A DNA stretch of 64,000 nucleotides from Sphingobacteriaceae bacterium (GCA_016705695.1 JADJLA010000001.1:744001-808000); one strand, 5' to 3'. Positions 18,382 through 28,113 are shown, counted from the stretch's first letter. Notes: a model not told the origin generated them from the letters alone. Numbers and translations: made by a program.

Positions 18382-19932
18382 CTACTTCGCATAGCTCGTA
18401 GCCCTTGTTTCCCTTATCACAGTAACTTTTACCTGACCAGGGTAGGTCATTTCGGTTTGGATCTTTTGACTGATCTCAAATGCTAATTGTTCTGCGCGCG
18501 CATCAGTAACTTTTTCGCTAGATACAATTACACGTAATTCTCTTCCGGCTTGGATAGCGTAAGTTTTATCAACGCCTTCGTAACCTAAAGCTGTAGCCTC
18601 AAGATCTTTTAAACGTTTAATGTATTGTTCGGCAACTTCACGGCGAGCACCCGGGCGAGCACCGCTAATAGCATCACACACCTGAATAATTGGTGCGTAT
18701 AAAGTGTTCATTTCAATTTCGTCGTGGTGAGCTCCAATGGCATTACATACTTCAGGTTTTTCTTTGTATTGCTCTGCCAACTTCATACCCAACAACGCGT
18801 GAGGTAATTCAGGATCTGTATCCGGAACTTTTCCAATATCGTGTAATAAACCTGCGCGTTTTGCAACTTTAGGATTCAATCCCATTTCGCTGGCCATGAT
18901 GCCGCAAAGGTTTGCAACTTCGCGACTGTGTTGTAATAAGTTTTGTCCGTACGATGAACGGTATTTCATACGACCTACCATTCTTATTAATTCAGGATGT
19001 AAACCATGAATTCCAAGATCGATACAGGTACGTTTTCCTGTTTCAATAATTTCTTCCTCCAACATCTTACGCGTTTTCTCAACTACCTCTTCAATACGAG
19101 CGGGGTGAATACGCCCATCAGAAACTAATTGATGTAAAGCCAAACGGCAGATCTCTCTTCTAATAGAATCAAAACAACTTAATGTAATTGCATCCGGTGT
19201 ATCATCTACAATGATCTCAACGCCTGTGGCTGCTTCCAGTGCACGAATATTTCTTCCTTCACGTCCAATAATGCGTCCTTTTGTTTCATCACCTTCAATA
19301 TGAAATACCGAAATAGAATTCTCAATAGCAGTTTCAGTTGCTACGCGTTGAATGGTTTGAATAATGATCTTTTTTGCCTCTTTATTAGCGTTGATCTTTG
19401 CTTCATCCATGGTGTCTTTAATGAAACTCATGGCCTGAGTTTTCGCTTCTGCTTTAATGCTTTCTACCAATTGTAATTTGGCTTCATCGGCACGCAAGCC
19501 ACTCACTTTTTCAAGCATTTCTACTTGTTTGCGGTGACCCTTTTCAACTTCTTCTAATTTACTTTTGTAAACATCAATTTGGTTCGCTAATTGGAGCTTA
19601 GCATTTTCAAGCTCTTTATCTTTACGATTAGCGTCCTCTAATTTTTTTACAAGATCATTTTCCTTTTGCTTAGCGCGATTTTCGGCAACGTTCAACTGAT
19701 TGGTTCTTTCCTGAACACTTTTATCGTGCTCCGATTTTAATTGTAAGAACTTTTCTTTTGCCTGAAGGATCTTTTCTTGTTTGGTAGCTTCGGCTTTCAC
19801 TTCTGCCTCCTTGATCAAATTCTCTTTTTCATTTTTAGCACCCGAATTTAGCTTACTGTTCGCCATCAAAAATCCTACTATCACTCCTAAAAGTAGTCCG
19901 CCGCCTATGAATATGATGGTTAATGTTTCCAT
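18382..19932 (-). CDS. rny: Ribonuclease Y
   Basis: A 516-residue RNase Y with the standard order: an N-terminal membrane helix (residues ~5-24), a long Lys/Glu coiled coil to ~residue 190, a KH domain with GRIIGREGRNIRALEAATG near residue 215, and an HD domain with the metal motif GLLHDIGKV near residue 362 and HHDEIE downstream. It is the membrane-anchored endoribonuclease that starts mRNA turnover in bacteria lacking RNase E. It follows zapA in the same direction, but a strong hairpin separates them, so it may have its own promoter or depend on readthrough. Confidence 0.97.
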   Translation of the reverse strand: METLTIIFIGGGLLLGVIVGFLMANSKLNSGAKNEKENLIKEAEVKAEATKQEKILQAKEKFLQLKSEHDKSVQERTNQLNVAENRAKQKENDLVKKLEDANRKDKELENAKLQLANQIDVYKSKLEEVEKGHRKQVEMLEKVSGLRADEAKLQLVESIKAEAKTQAMSFIKDTMDEAKINANKEAKKIIIQTIQRVATETAIENSISVFHIEGDETKGRIIGREGRNIRALEAATGVEIIVDDTPDAITLSCFDSIRREICRLALHQLVSDGRIHPARIEEVVEKTRKMLEEEIIETGKRTCIDLGIHGLHPELIRMVGRMKYRSSYGQNLLQHSREVANLCGIMASEMGLNPKVAKRAGLLHDIGKVPDTDPELPHALLGMKLAEQYKEKPEVCNAIGAHHDEIEMNTLYAPIIQVCDAISGARPGARREVAEQYIKRLKDLEATALGYEGVDKTYAIQAGRELRVIVSSEKVTDARAEQLAFEISQKIQTEMTYPGQVKVTVIRETRATSYAK

Positions 19933-19980
19933 TGTTATGTTAATTTATCCGCCTTAACTTACGCTAAGTAGGGTTGTGTT

Positions 19981-20022
19981 AAAAAAAACGCACAAAGACC
20001 TAATGGTATAGACCTTTGTGCG
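19981..20022 (-). terminator. Terminator after zapA
   Basis: A 9-bp perfect stem (CGCACAAAG at 19989-19997 with CTTTGTGCG at 20014-20022) is followed on the minus strand by eight T. It lies 25 bp past the zapA stop, between zapA and rny. Confidence 0.85.
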
Positions 20023-20046
20023 TGAATGTATTGTAAAATATAAAAC

Positions 20047-20355
20047 TTACTCTTCTATATTCTTGATCTTGTCCCTATGCTCTTCAAGTATTTGTTCAAC
20101 ATCAGTAAGCATTGTTCTTAAATTGCTTAATTCTACTTCAGAGTTTTTAGCGTCTTTATAATATTGAGAAACAAGTTGCAGGGCAACCATCGCTAAAACA
20201 TCCTTTTTATCTTTAATCGCGAAATTTCTTTCAAATTCCGAGATCTTGGTATTTATAATAGTAACAACCTCTCTCAATTTCCCCTCATCAGCAGAACTGA
20301 TCTTAACCGGATAAGTTGCACCGGCTATTTCTACGTTTATACTAACTTCGCTCAT
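20047..20355 (-). CDS. zapA: Cell division protein ZapA
   Basis: A 102-residue protein from the ATG at 20355 (MSEVSINVEIAGATYPVK), with the ZapA N-terminal beta-strand domain and a C-terminal helix rich in Glu/Lys (VELSNLRTMLTDVEQILEEH) that forms the tetramer coiled coil. The segment DVLAMVALQLVSQY matches the conserved ZapA core. ZapA crosslinks FtsZ protofilaments at the division site. An in-frame start eight residues earlier would overlap the upstream coiled-coil gene. It is cotranscribed with that gene (gap 16 bp). Confidence 0.92.
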   Translation of the reverse strand: MSEVSINVEIAGATYPVKISSADEGKLREVVTIINTKISEFERNFAIKDKKDVLAMVALQLVSQYYKDAKNSEVELSNLRTMLTDVEQILEEHRDKIKNIEE

Positions 20356-20371
20356 TAATTGAGGCGTTAAA

Positions 20372-22738
20372 CTAAGCACTTAATAACGCAATGCATTTGT
20401 CTATTTCACGCACTAAATCGTTTATTTGTTTTTTCATTTGGGAGCTTTCGCTTGGTCCATCTGAATTTTTAGCTAATATAACATTCTTTCGGTGACTATT
20501 CAAACTTGATACATCAATAGACTGACTATCAACCTGTTGTGATATTCCAGAGATCACGTCGTTCATTTTTAGCAACTGAGAGGCCATCTCTTCCTTATCT
20601 GTTAAAAGCTTTAAGCGCTCATCATTCAATTCATCAATTTGCTTGAACAATTTATCAATGAATGCATCTTCTTGACTAGAATTTACATTCGACTTAAGAT
20701 CATCAATTTGTTTTTGATATGATGTTACCTTACTGTTAAGCTCAATGGTTGATTCGTTAAGTTCAGTAATGGTAGTTTTTAAAACGTTGATCTCATCTAA
20801 TAATGTGTTCTTCTCGTTACTTAATGTTTCTAAACTATCTTGTAAGCCATGAACTAATTCTGAACTTTGGCCCGACTCAGATAACTGAGAAGTTAACGAA
20901 GTAATTTCCGATTTCAATTTAGAGATCTCAGCGCTTAATGCCGAATTGTTTGCCGATATATTTGTGATCTCGAAATTCTTATTGTTCAATGTTTCTTTTA
21001 GATCATCCACTTTACCGGTAAATGTTGTAGTGCTTTCTTCTAATTCTGTTTTAACTAATGCCAACTCAGCTTCCAAAGCTTCTACTTTATCTTGTGCAGC
21101 ATCAATTTCATGAATAAGATTTGAATTTTCTGCTACTAATTTGTCGAATTCGATCTGTTGATCTGCATTTTTACTCTCCCATTCAGAAGAGAATGACGAC
21201 TTAGCTTCGTCCAGCTCATTTTCCTTAGCAGCAAGTAATGCGCTTAGCTCAGAAATTTGCGAAGACAAGTCGCCATTCTTATTTAATAGCTCGTTAAATT
21301 CTTCCGTTTTTGAATTTAATAATTGTTCTGTCTCACTTTGCTGGTTATTTGTTCTCTCAATAACAGATGCCAGATTAGTGATCTCAGCATTCAACACTTC
21401 AATTTGCGCATCAAGCTTACTTACTTGTTCTGATTGAGATAAGGTATTGTTTTGTTTATAGGTCTCAAATTCTACCGAAAGCGTATTCCAATTATTGATG
21501 CCTTCTTCTATTTGAGCTTTGAACGATTCAATTTCTGAATTAAGGTTTGATATAGTTGTATCACGTTCTTCAACATTACCTAAAAGTGTTTTAATGCTTT
21601 CGCGACTTTCATCAGCATCTAATTGACTCTTGGTTAATTCATCAGCCAGTTTAGAGTTTTGACTAGTTGAATGTAATACAGTATTAGATAATTTTTCTTC
21701 GTACGATGCTTGAAGTTCAGCAATTTGAGTCTCGTGACTTGAAATTAAGCTTTGCTCCTTTTGAGTGAACTCATTTGTTAACGCTGTAATGCGTGCTTCG
21801 TATGTAGAAGTAAGTTCAGATACAGTAGTAGTTAATTTAGAATTCCAATCTTCAATAGTTGAATCGAAACTTGATTTGAACTGTTGCTCGCTATTATTTA
21901 ATTGTGATTGAAGTTCTTCTATTCTTTGATTGTAACTTGTAACTAAAGTACTTCTTTCTTCTTCGAACTCTAACTTTAAGCTGTTCACTTCGTTACGGTG
22001 TTCTTGTTCAGTGAATTCTTGTTTCTGACGAGCGCTGTCTTCCAAGTTAGAAATGGTGGTCTCGTAAGTATACTTTAAGCTATTTATTTGTACTTCATTC
22101 TCAGAAGCAGTAGAGCTAATTTGTGATTCGAAATGATTTCTTAGTTCAGATAAAGCTGATTCATATTCAGAACGAATGGCGTTAATGGTTTCTTCATGCG
22201 AACTTAACATGCTCAGTTCTTTATCAGCAAAGGATGAAGTAACTTCATTCAATCTGTTTTCAAATTCATCCTTTAATCCTAATTCTTTATAATGAGCTCC
22301 TGTTCTTAGATCGGTAATTTGAGTTTCAAAACTTTGTTTAACGTGAGCTAGTTCATTATAAGCTTCTTCTTTTACGCCTTCAATTTGAGTTTCGTAACGA
22401 GCGGCGATAGTATCTAATTCAGCTTTTAATGAATTTATCTCTTCAAAGCGAGCATCGATCTCAGCTTGCTTCTCTACAAGTTGATCTTTAATGTTGGCAC
22501 GCAACTCTTTAAACGAAGTTATTTCACTTTTATATAAAGTATTGTCGCGCTCCATAACGGTTAACTTGGTGTTAAGCACGTCGATGTTCACGCCTAAACG
22601 TTTACAGTCTTCATCCCTAAGGATAAGTTGATTTCTGTAATCGCTTAACGAGCGTTTTAACTCGTTAAATTCTTTGCGCAATGTTACGTCGCTGTCAAGT
22701 ACCTGTTGTAATTCTGATTTGATGTCGTTGAAACTCAT
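20372..22738 (-). CDS. Very long coiled-coil protein upstream of zapA
   Basis: A 788-residue protein with no signal peptide or membrane helix. Almost all of it is heptad-like, rich in Glu, Ser, Leu, Asn and Lys, with recurring blocks around S.YE..I..L. Only the first ~20 residues (MSFNDIKSELQQVLDSDVTL) and the last ~45 differ; the end reads MKKQINDLVREIDKCIALLSA. Many Bacteroidota have a short (~100-residue) coiled-coil gene directly before zapA ending in a similar basic REIDKCI tail, so I infer this is a greatly expanded version of that ZapB-like partner. A structural role at the division ring or nucleoid is possible; this is unproven. Confidence 0.8.
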   Translation of the reverse strand: MSFNDIKSELQQVLDSDVTLRKEFNELKRSLSDYRNQLILRDEDCKRLGVNIDVLNTKLTVMERDNTLYKSEITSFKELRANIKDQLVEKQAEIDARFEEINSLKAELDTIAARYETQIEGVKEEAYNELAHVKQSFETQITDLRTGAHYKELGLKDEFENRLNEVTSSFADKELSMLSSHEETINAIRSEYESALSELRNHFESQISSTASENEVQINSLKYTYETTISNLEDSARQKQEFTEQEHRNEVNSLKLEFEEERSTLVTSYNQRIEELQSQLNNSEQQFKSSFDSTIEDWNSKLTTTVSELTSTYEARITALTNEFTQKEQSLISSHETQIAELQASYEEKLSNTVLHSTSQNSKLADELTKSQLDADESRESIKTLLGNVEERDTTISNLNSEIESFKAQIEEGINNWNTLSVEFETYKQNNTLSQSEQVSKLDAQIEVLNAEITNLASVIERTNNQQSETEQLLNSKTEEFNELLNKNGDLSSQISELSALLAAKENELDEAKSSFSSEWESKNADQQIEFDKLVAENSNLIHEIDAAQDKVEALEAELALVKTELEESTTTFTGKVDDLKETLNNKNFEITNISANNSALSAEISKLKSEITSLTSQLSESGQSSELVHGLQDSLETLSNEKNTLLDEINVLKTTITELNESTIELNSKVTSYQKQIDDLKSNVNSSQEDAFIDKLFKQIDELNDERLKLLTDKEEMASQLLKMNDVISGISQQVDSQSIDVSSLNSHRKNVILAKNSDGPSESSQMKKQINDLVREIDKCIALLSA

Positions 22739-22873
22739 TATTTCACGTTTTTGATTTGGAATAAAAGTAGAGATTCAATTAACTGTAAATGAATTGCTAA
22801 GAAACTATGATTACACAAACGCTTGTTAATTACCCAATACGTTATGAGCATTGGATTGTTAATAGCAGAAGTG

Positions 22874-23377
22874 CTATTTAAAAGAGAATTTTGCTGTTTT
22901 TTCGGGACAGCTGATCTTGCTGTTTTGCTCGCCGGCAGCGGTTTCTATGCGAATGATGTTAGTTTGTTTATCGAAGCTGTCGTACAACAATGTATTTTCA
23001 ATATCGAGTGTTTTAAGAGATTTTACTTTTTTATATTCGATATAAATCCAGGTAACATCCTTCTCAATTTCAAAACCAATATAATCGAACGCGGCGTTTT
23101 TTCCATTAACCTTTATGATCAAATGAGCTTGCAAATACTTGTTTATGAGTTTATTTATCTCTTCTTTATTGGAGCCATTGATGAGGTCGACCGTTTTTCC
23201 ATTTAGTTTTTTTAATGAAGCTTCAAAGTCGTTGGTGAACAGCTTTACGCTTGTTTCTAAAGTATTACTTTTTGAATTCAACTTAAAGTGCGTAACGCCA
23301 AGGTAAAACGGATGTGCAGCGCATAAAATGAATGCGAGCGAAATTATAACTACACTATTTACTACCTTTATCACCAC
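22874..23377 (-). CDS. DUF6702-type exported protein
   Basis: About 168 residues with a signal sequence (VVIISLAFILCAAHPFYLG) and the pattern HPFYLGVTHFKLNSKSNTLE, ETSVKLFTNDFEASL and LDIENTLLYDSF, which I recognise from the DUF6702 family often found next to HupE/UreJ genes in Bacteroidota. No ATG is available: candidate starts are GTG at 23377 or 23374, or TTG at 23392, which would overlap the divergent hupE gene by six bases. I prefer GTG. The function is unknown; the family sits in the envelope. Confidence 0.75.
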   Translation of the reverse strand: MVIKVVNSVVIISLAFILCAAHPFYLGVTHFKLNSKSNTLETSVKLFTNDFEASLKKLNGKTVDLINGSNKEEINKLINKYLQAHLIIKVNGKNAAFDYIGFEIEKDVTWIYIEYKKVKSLKTLDIENTLLYDSFDKQTNIIRIETAAGEQNSKISCPEKTAKFSFK

Positions 23378-23386
23378 GTAAAGATA

Positions 23387-23962
23387 ATGCAAAACTTCTG
23401 GTTATGGTTTAGTACAGGTTTAGAGCATATCACCGACTTAGGTGGGTACGACCATATTTTGTTTGTAACACTGTTAAGTATCAGCTATACTTTTTCTTCC
23501 TGGAAAAAATTGTTGGTGATGATCACGGCGTTTACTTTAGGCCACTCTATTTCGTTGGCACTGAGTGTAATTGGTAACTTGAACATCAATACAGCTTTAA
23601 TTGAATTTTTGATCGCATTCAGCATTTTTATAACGGCTGTTTATCATTTAAGATTGAAAGAGAACAGTAATGCAAAGTGGGTTTATGTGATCGTTGTTCT
23701 TTTTGGATTGATCCACGGCACAGGTTTTTCTTATTTGTTAAAGGCCATGTTGGGAAAGGAAGAAGCGATTGCAGGACCATTACTCTATTTTAATTTGGGC
23801 TTAGAAGCCGGACAGCTCTTTATAGTACTGGCAGTTTTGAGTTTGAATCTGGCGATGAGTTATGTAAAAGCGATTCCGTTTAGAGTTTATAAAATTGTTG
23901 TGGTAAGTTTGATAGGGGTAATTGCATTAAAAATGTGCGTGGAGAGGATCACATCTCTATGA
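23387..23962 (+). CDS. HupE/UreJ-family membrane protein
   Basis: A 191-residue integral membrane protein with six predicted helices. The N-terminal LEHITDLGGYDHILFVTLL and later AFTLGHSISLAL and LIHGTGFSYLL carry the conserved His residues of HupE/UreJ proteins, which are thought to pass nickel or other metals. It starts nine bases from the divergent DUF6702 gene, a common pairing in the phylum, and no hydrogenase or urease genes are nearby, so the metal and role remain open. It converges on a lipoprotein gene with no gap. Confidence 0.85.
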   Translation: MQNFWLWFSTGLEHITDLGGYDHILFVTLLSISYTFSSWKKLLVMITAFTLGHSISLALSVIGNLNINTALIEFLIAFSIFITAVYHLRLKENSNAKWVYVIVVLFGLIHGTGFSYLLKAMLGKEEAIAGPLLYFNLGLEAGQLFIVLAVLSLNLAMSYVKAIPFRVYKIVVVSLIGVIALKMCVERITSL

Positions 23963-24544
23963 TCATTGCTTTTTTCCTGCGAAACGCCAATACGTGAAAT
24001 CAGTTTTACTTTTATCGTAGTTACCGACTTGTCTGAATTCATTCAAAATCAATGAATCATTACGAATTATAATGGTATACTTATTACACCATTTATTAAA
24101 TTGAAAACTATAGGAAGGACCGGTACCATTTGCACGTATTTGATAGTGGGACCCGTTTATTGATATTACGGAGTCAGTCGACATTGTAACACAAGCAATT
24201 TCCACAGTAGGACTAGGTGCCGAACATTTGAGTACGTTTTTTAAATGATTTGTTTCAAAAAGAACGGTGTCAATTGGACTCATTCCGAATCCGCTTGTCC
24301 AAGTTTGTGTAGTCAAAGAGTAAACTCCAACATAATCTCCCAAAAAAGGTAAACGGTATTCAACAAAGGGAACTGGAACTGGCGTAGCCATAATGGGAGC
24401 AGATATAACTTCTTTCTTGTCTTTATTGCAAGCAATAAACAGTAAGCAAGATAATAGGATAAGTATGTTATAATTTGCTTTCAATAAAGTAAATATACAA
24501 AAAACAGGTAAATTAACCAAGAGAAAGCTTAAATAAGTTCTCAC
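23963..24544 (-). CDS. Lipoprotein of unknown function
   Basis: A 193-residue protein starting at a GTG that overlaps the stop codon of the upstream gene (GTGA, 4 bp). It has two hydrophobic stretches in the first 40 residues and a lipobox-like LLFIAC at about residue 39, then NKDKKE. The long pre-lipobox region suggests the true start may be a later TTG, but the 4-bp overlap supports the GTG. The mature part contains GDYVGVYSLTTQTW, reminiscent of small beta-barrel lipoproteins. It is the last gene of a three-gene operon. Confidence 0.65.
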   Translation of the reverse strand: MRTYLSFLLVNLPVFCIFTLLKANYNILILLSCLLFIACNKDKKEVISAPIMATPVPVPFVEYRLPFLGDYVGVYSLTTQTWTSGFGMSPIDTVLFETNHLKNVLKCSAPSPTVEIACVTMSTDSVISINGSHYQIRANGTGPSYSFQFNKWCNKYTIIIRNDSLILNEFRQVGNYDKSKTDFTYWRFAGKKQ

Positions 24545-24948
24545 TTTATAACTTTTAAGTTGACCTCATTCAAATTTATTGTTTCATTGAATTCGTTGTA
24601 AGCCAGAATTCGGGTTATTTTTATTACAAGATCAATGTCTGAAGTTTGATTTGTCAGTCTATCAATCATTTCTTTCGGTAATAGTTCGTTTTTTCCTTCG
24701 TAGATCGATACCACACTATCTCCAGTTATTACCGCTTCATAAGAATAGATCTTTAATTTGAATTTATTATTGGCTATCACCAATTTTTTATCGGCAAGTA
24801 TTTTTGATAGTTGAACTATGCCGGTATCTATACACGCTAAAGTTACTTTAGCCATTGGCTCTGCTTTTTTTATTTTGATCTTGGTGGTTTGGGCGAAGTT
24901 ATTTGTTGCCAAAAACAGAAAACAAGATATAAGGACTAATTTTTTCAT
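24541..24948 (-). CDS. Small secreted protein of unknown function
   Basis: A 135-residue protein with a signal peptide ending NNFAQ. The mature ~115 residues alternate charged and hydrophobic positions (KIKIKKAEPMAKVTLACIDTGIVQLS) with no recognised domain. It overlaps both neighbours by 4 bp, so the three genes at 23963-25613 form a translationally coupled operon. Confidence 0.7.
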   Translation of the reverse strand: MKKLVLISCFLFLATNNFAQTTKIKIKKAEPMAKVTLACIDTGIVQLSKILADKKLVIANNKFKLKIYSYEAVITGDSVVSIYEGKNELLPKEMIDRLTNQTSDIDLVIKITRILAYNEFNETINLNEVNLKVIK

Positions 24949-25613
24949 TTTGAAATTTCTGCATCACCAACGTAAACGCCGTCTTTATAAACTGCTATTC
25001 TTGTGAGAATACCGTTCTCATCGTAAATATAGGCTTTGCCATTAATAAAGCGATTATCTTTAAATTCACCTTCTTTTGTTTTTTGTTTGTTCTTATTATA
25101 AAGGGTATGGGGGCCGCAAAGATTTATAGCAGCAATCCATGGTGGACCACAACCTATTATGCTTTCCCTTTTTGTGGTATCACCTTGTGTTCTTCCTTTT
25201 GAATCGAATAAGAACTCATTTTCAATTTCCCCATTTTCCTTATATAATGTATATACACCCACCCATTTATTAATTTTCCAAGTCCCTTCTTCCTTTAAAT
25301 TACCATTTTCATAGAACATTTTAGCGTACCCATCAGGCCTACCATTCGCAAAAGTTAATGTGTTTTTAAAGTTCCCATTGCAAAAGTATTCTTTCCAGAC
25401 CCCATTTTTTTTATTGTTTACGTAACTACCCTCTTCGATTTTTTGTTCAGGTTTATAACATGTTGTGTTCTGTTTGTCTTTGCCGTAAATTATCCAATAA
25501 CCTTGTCTTCTCTCAAAATCATCCAATCTATTAAGTGTATCACCACTTTGACCGAATAAAATAGAGAAAGCAAAAGTGGTGTAGAGACAAATATTTATAA
25601 CACAAAATCTCAT
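24945..25613 (-). CDS. MORN-repeat secreted protein
   Basis: A 222-residue protein with a signal peptide (FSILFGQ) and five or six MORN/YwqK-type repeats, for example EEGSYVNNKKNGVWKEYF, NGRPDGYAKMFYENGNLKEEGTW and TLYNKNKQKTKEGEFKDN. Such proteins in Bacteroidota are often labelled 'toxin-antitoxin system YwqK family antitoxin', but no toxin is next to it. The repeats are likely a beta-sheet scaffold for peptide or membrane binding in the periplasm. It leads the three-gene operon and is read away from the M1 peptidase gene; the 145-bp gap holds both promoters. Confidence 0.8.
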   Translation of the reverse strand: MRFCVINICLYTTFAFSILFGQSGDTLNRLDDFERRQGYWIIYGKDKQNTTCYKPEQKIEEGSYVNNKKNGVWKEYFCNGNFKNTLTFANGRPDGYAKMFYENGNLKEEGTWKINKWVGVYTLYKENGEIENEFLFDSKGRTQGDTTKRESIIGCGPPWIAAINLCGPHTLYNKNKQKTKEGEFKDNRFINGKAYIYDENGILTRIAVYKDGVYVGDAEISK

Positions 25614-25758
25614 TTACAGGTTACTTACCTAAATTTACAAAATTCCCTTTTGATTTCCACCAACGGCAAATTTTTAGTACCGGATTTTAGATATATCCCC
25701 TTATTTTTAGGCTCAATTTCTTATAAAAATCATTAATTTAAGGCCTTCAATTATATCT

Positions 25759-28113
25759 ATGAAATTAAAATTACTTTTTATCCTTTTACTGTTTTCGGGT
25801 ATTATCTTTTCCCAAAACATTCAAAATAATCCAAAGTCAAATCACGCCAATAAATTTGAGCAACTAGGAACCATTCTTCCAACACCGAACGAATATCGTA
25901 CAGCCTCAGGAGCGCCGGGAGCAAAATATTGGCAGCAAAAAGCCGATTATGATATTGATGTTACGTTGGACGAAAAGAATTTGAAAGTGTATGGTACAGA
26001 GTGGATCACTTATACAAATAATTCGCCGGATGTATTAACGTATTTGTGGTTGCAGTTAGACGAAAACCAACACGACCCAACAAACGACATGAATTATATG
26101 GAAGAAGGCAGTATTGGAAACAATACCGTAACTACCGAAGATTTTGTAAGGAGTTTAGACAGAAAAAGTGAACTGCAAGGATTAGGTGATAAAATTGAAG
26201 AGGTAACCGATGAATTAGGAAAGCCTCTAAAATATACCATCAATCAAACCATGATGCGTATTGATCTTAAAAAACCATTAGCATCAAAAGGTAAAGTAAA
26301 ATTTAAAGTAAAGTGGAATTATAAAATGTGTAACCGATTAACTGTTGGTGGTCGCGGTGGCTACGAATATTTTCCGGACGATGGAAATCATTTATTCACT
26401 ATGACGCAATGGTTCCCGCGCATGTGTGTGTACAGCGATTTTCACGGTTGGCAAAATAAACAATTTACCGGTAGAGGTGAATTTGCATTAGCCTTTGGAA
26501 ATTATAAAGTAAAAATGACAGTGCCGGCGGATCATTTGGTGTGTAGCACAGGCGAATGCCAAAATTATCAGCAAATATTATCTCCTGCGCAATTTGCACG
26601 TTGGCAAAAAGCACAAACTGCTACCGAACCGATTGAGATAGGTTTATTAGCAGATGCAGAAGCTGCAGAAAAAAATAAAGCAACCGGAACTAAAACATGG
26701 ATCTTTAAAGCAGATAGCGTTCGCGATTTTGCTTGGGGAAGCTCGCGTAAATTTATTTGGGATGCTATGCCCGCAAAATGCGAAGGAAAACGTGTAATGT
26801 GTATGAGTTTTTATCCTAAAGAGGCTTATGGTTTGTACAGAAAGTATTCAACCAAAGTTGTGGCGCACACTATTAAAACGTATTCAAAGTTCACTATTCC
26901 ATATCCATATCCTGTTGCTCAAAGTATTGAAGCATCAAACGGAATGGAATATCCAATGATCTGTTTTAATTTTGGAAGAACAGAAAAAGATGGAACATAC
27001 ACTGAAGGAACAAAAAACGGAATGATCCTTGTAATTATTCACGAAGTAGGGCACAACTTTTTCCCGATGATCATTAATAGCGATGAGCGCCAATGGACCT
27101 GGATGGATGAAGGCTTGAATACATTCGTACAATTTTTAACCGAGCAAGAGTTTGATGCTAATTATCCTTCGCAACGCGGAGCGGCGTATAAAATTTGTGA
27201 CTATATGCGTTTACCAAAAAACATGTTGGAGCCTATTATGACCAATAGTGAAAATATTTACAATTTTGGCGCAAATGCTTATGCTAAACCTGCAACCGCT
27301 TTAAATATTTTACGTGAAACCATAATGGGTCGCGAATTATTTGATTACGCGTTCAAAGAATATGCACGTCGCTGGGCATTTAAACATCCTGAGCCGGCAG
27401 ATCTTTTTAGAACAATGGAGGATGCGAGCGGGGTTGACTTGGATTGGTATTGGAGAGGTTGGTTTTATGATACAGATCCTGTAGACATTAGTATTGATAC
27501 CGTAAAAGCATTTAAGATCACTGCAGGAAAAACTGTCCCGGTAAAAATGGATACGATGTATAATTATCCTCCGTACAAAGATCCATTTGTAAATATATCG
27601 CAGATCAGAAATAAAGAGCAAGGAATTAAGTCCTTGGTAGATATTGATACAACACTACGAGATTTTTATTCGCATTATAAATATCCAACCGAAGTTGTAA
27701 AGGAAGTAAAAGATAGATATGATAATTATGATGAAATGCCCGACACGGCATTTGCAAAATTTGAAGGATCTTATGTGTATGATATTAAATTTTCGAACAA
27801 GGGTGGATTGGTAATGCCAATTATTATTCAATGGATCTATACCGATGGTTCAAAAGAAGTTGAACGCATGAATGTTGGTTTATGGCGTAAGAATGAAAAT
27901 GAAGTTCGAAAAGTATTTTTGAAGAATAAAAAAGTTGCGGCTATACAATTAGATCCTATGAGAGAAACGGCCGATATTAACGAAAAGAATAATACCTGGA
28001 ATATAAAGGCAGAGCCAGCCAAATTTGAGGTGTTCAAAGCAAAATCGGTAAAGAGAAGGAGAAATAACCCAAGCAAAGGAGAAAATCCAATGCAAAAAGC
28101 GAAACAAAAATAG
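25759..28113 (+). CDS. M1-family zinc aminopeptidase, secreted
   Basis: A 784-residue protein with a signal peptide (GIIFSQ). The gluzincin motif HEVGH (VIIHEVGHNFFPM) is at about residue 428, with the third ligand and helper in WMDEGLNTFVQF ~20 residues later; SNGMEYPM just before replaces the GAMEN exopeptidase signature of classic M1 enzymes. The C-terminal ~200 residues form a beta-rich domain and a Lys/Arg-rich tail. It probably trims peptides in the periplasm or at the surface. The altered GAMEN motif is usual for this Bacteroidota subgroup and leaves exopeptidase specificity open. Confidence 0.9.
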   Translation: MKLKLLFILLLFSGIIFSQNIQNNPKSNHANKFEQLGTILPTPNEYRTASGAPGAKYWQQKADYDIDVTLDEKNLKVYGTEWITYTNNSPDVLTYLWLQLDENQHDPTNDMNYMEEGSIGNNTVTTEDFVRSLDRKSELQGLGDKIEEVTDELGKPLKYTINQTMMRIDLKKPLASKGKVKFKVKWNYKMCNRLTVGGRGGYEYFPDDGNHLFTMTQWFPRMCVYSDFHGWQNKQFTGRGEFALAFGNYKVKMTVPADHLVCSTGECQNYQQILSPAQFARWQKAQTATEPIEIGLLADAEAAEKNKATGTKTWIFKADSVRDFAWGSSRKFIWDAMPAKCEGKRVMCMSFYPKEAYGLYRKYSTKVVAHTIKTYSKFTIPYPYPVAQSIEASNGMEYPMICFNFGRTEKDGTYTEGTKNGMILVIIHEVGHNFFPMIINSDERQWTWMDEGLNTFVQFLTEQEFDANYPSQRGAAYKICDYMRLPKNMLEPIMTNSENIYNFGANAYAKPATALNILRETIMGRELFDYAFKEYARRWAFKHPEPADLFRTMEDASGVDLDWYWRGWFYDTDPVDISIDTVKAFKITAGKTVPVKMDTMYNYPPYKDPFVNISQIRNKEQGIKSLVDIDTTLRDFYSHYKYPTEVVKEVKDRYDNYDEMPDTAFAKFEGSYVYDIKFSNKGGLVMPIIIQWIYTDGSKEVERMNVGLWRKNENEVRKVFLKNKKVAAIQLDPMRETADINEKNNTWNIKAEPAKFEVFKAKSVKRRRNNPSKGENPMQKAKQK

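Noticed and set aside
22823..23206. 127-codon open frame on the plus strand
   Set aside because: It lies opposite the DUF6702 gene, whose protein makes better sense; the plus frame is a shadow.
24945..25613. YwqK-type toxin-antitoxin system
   Set aside because: Only the MORN repeats match; no toxin candidate is adjacent and the protein has a signal peptide.
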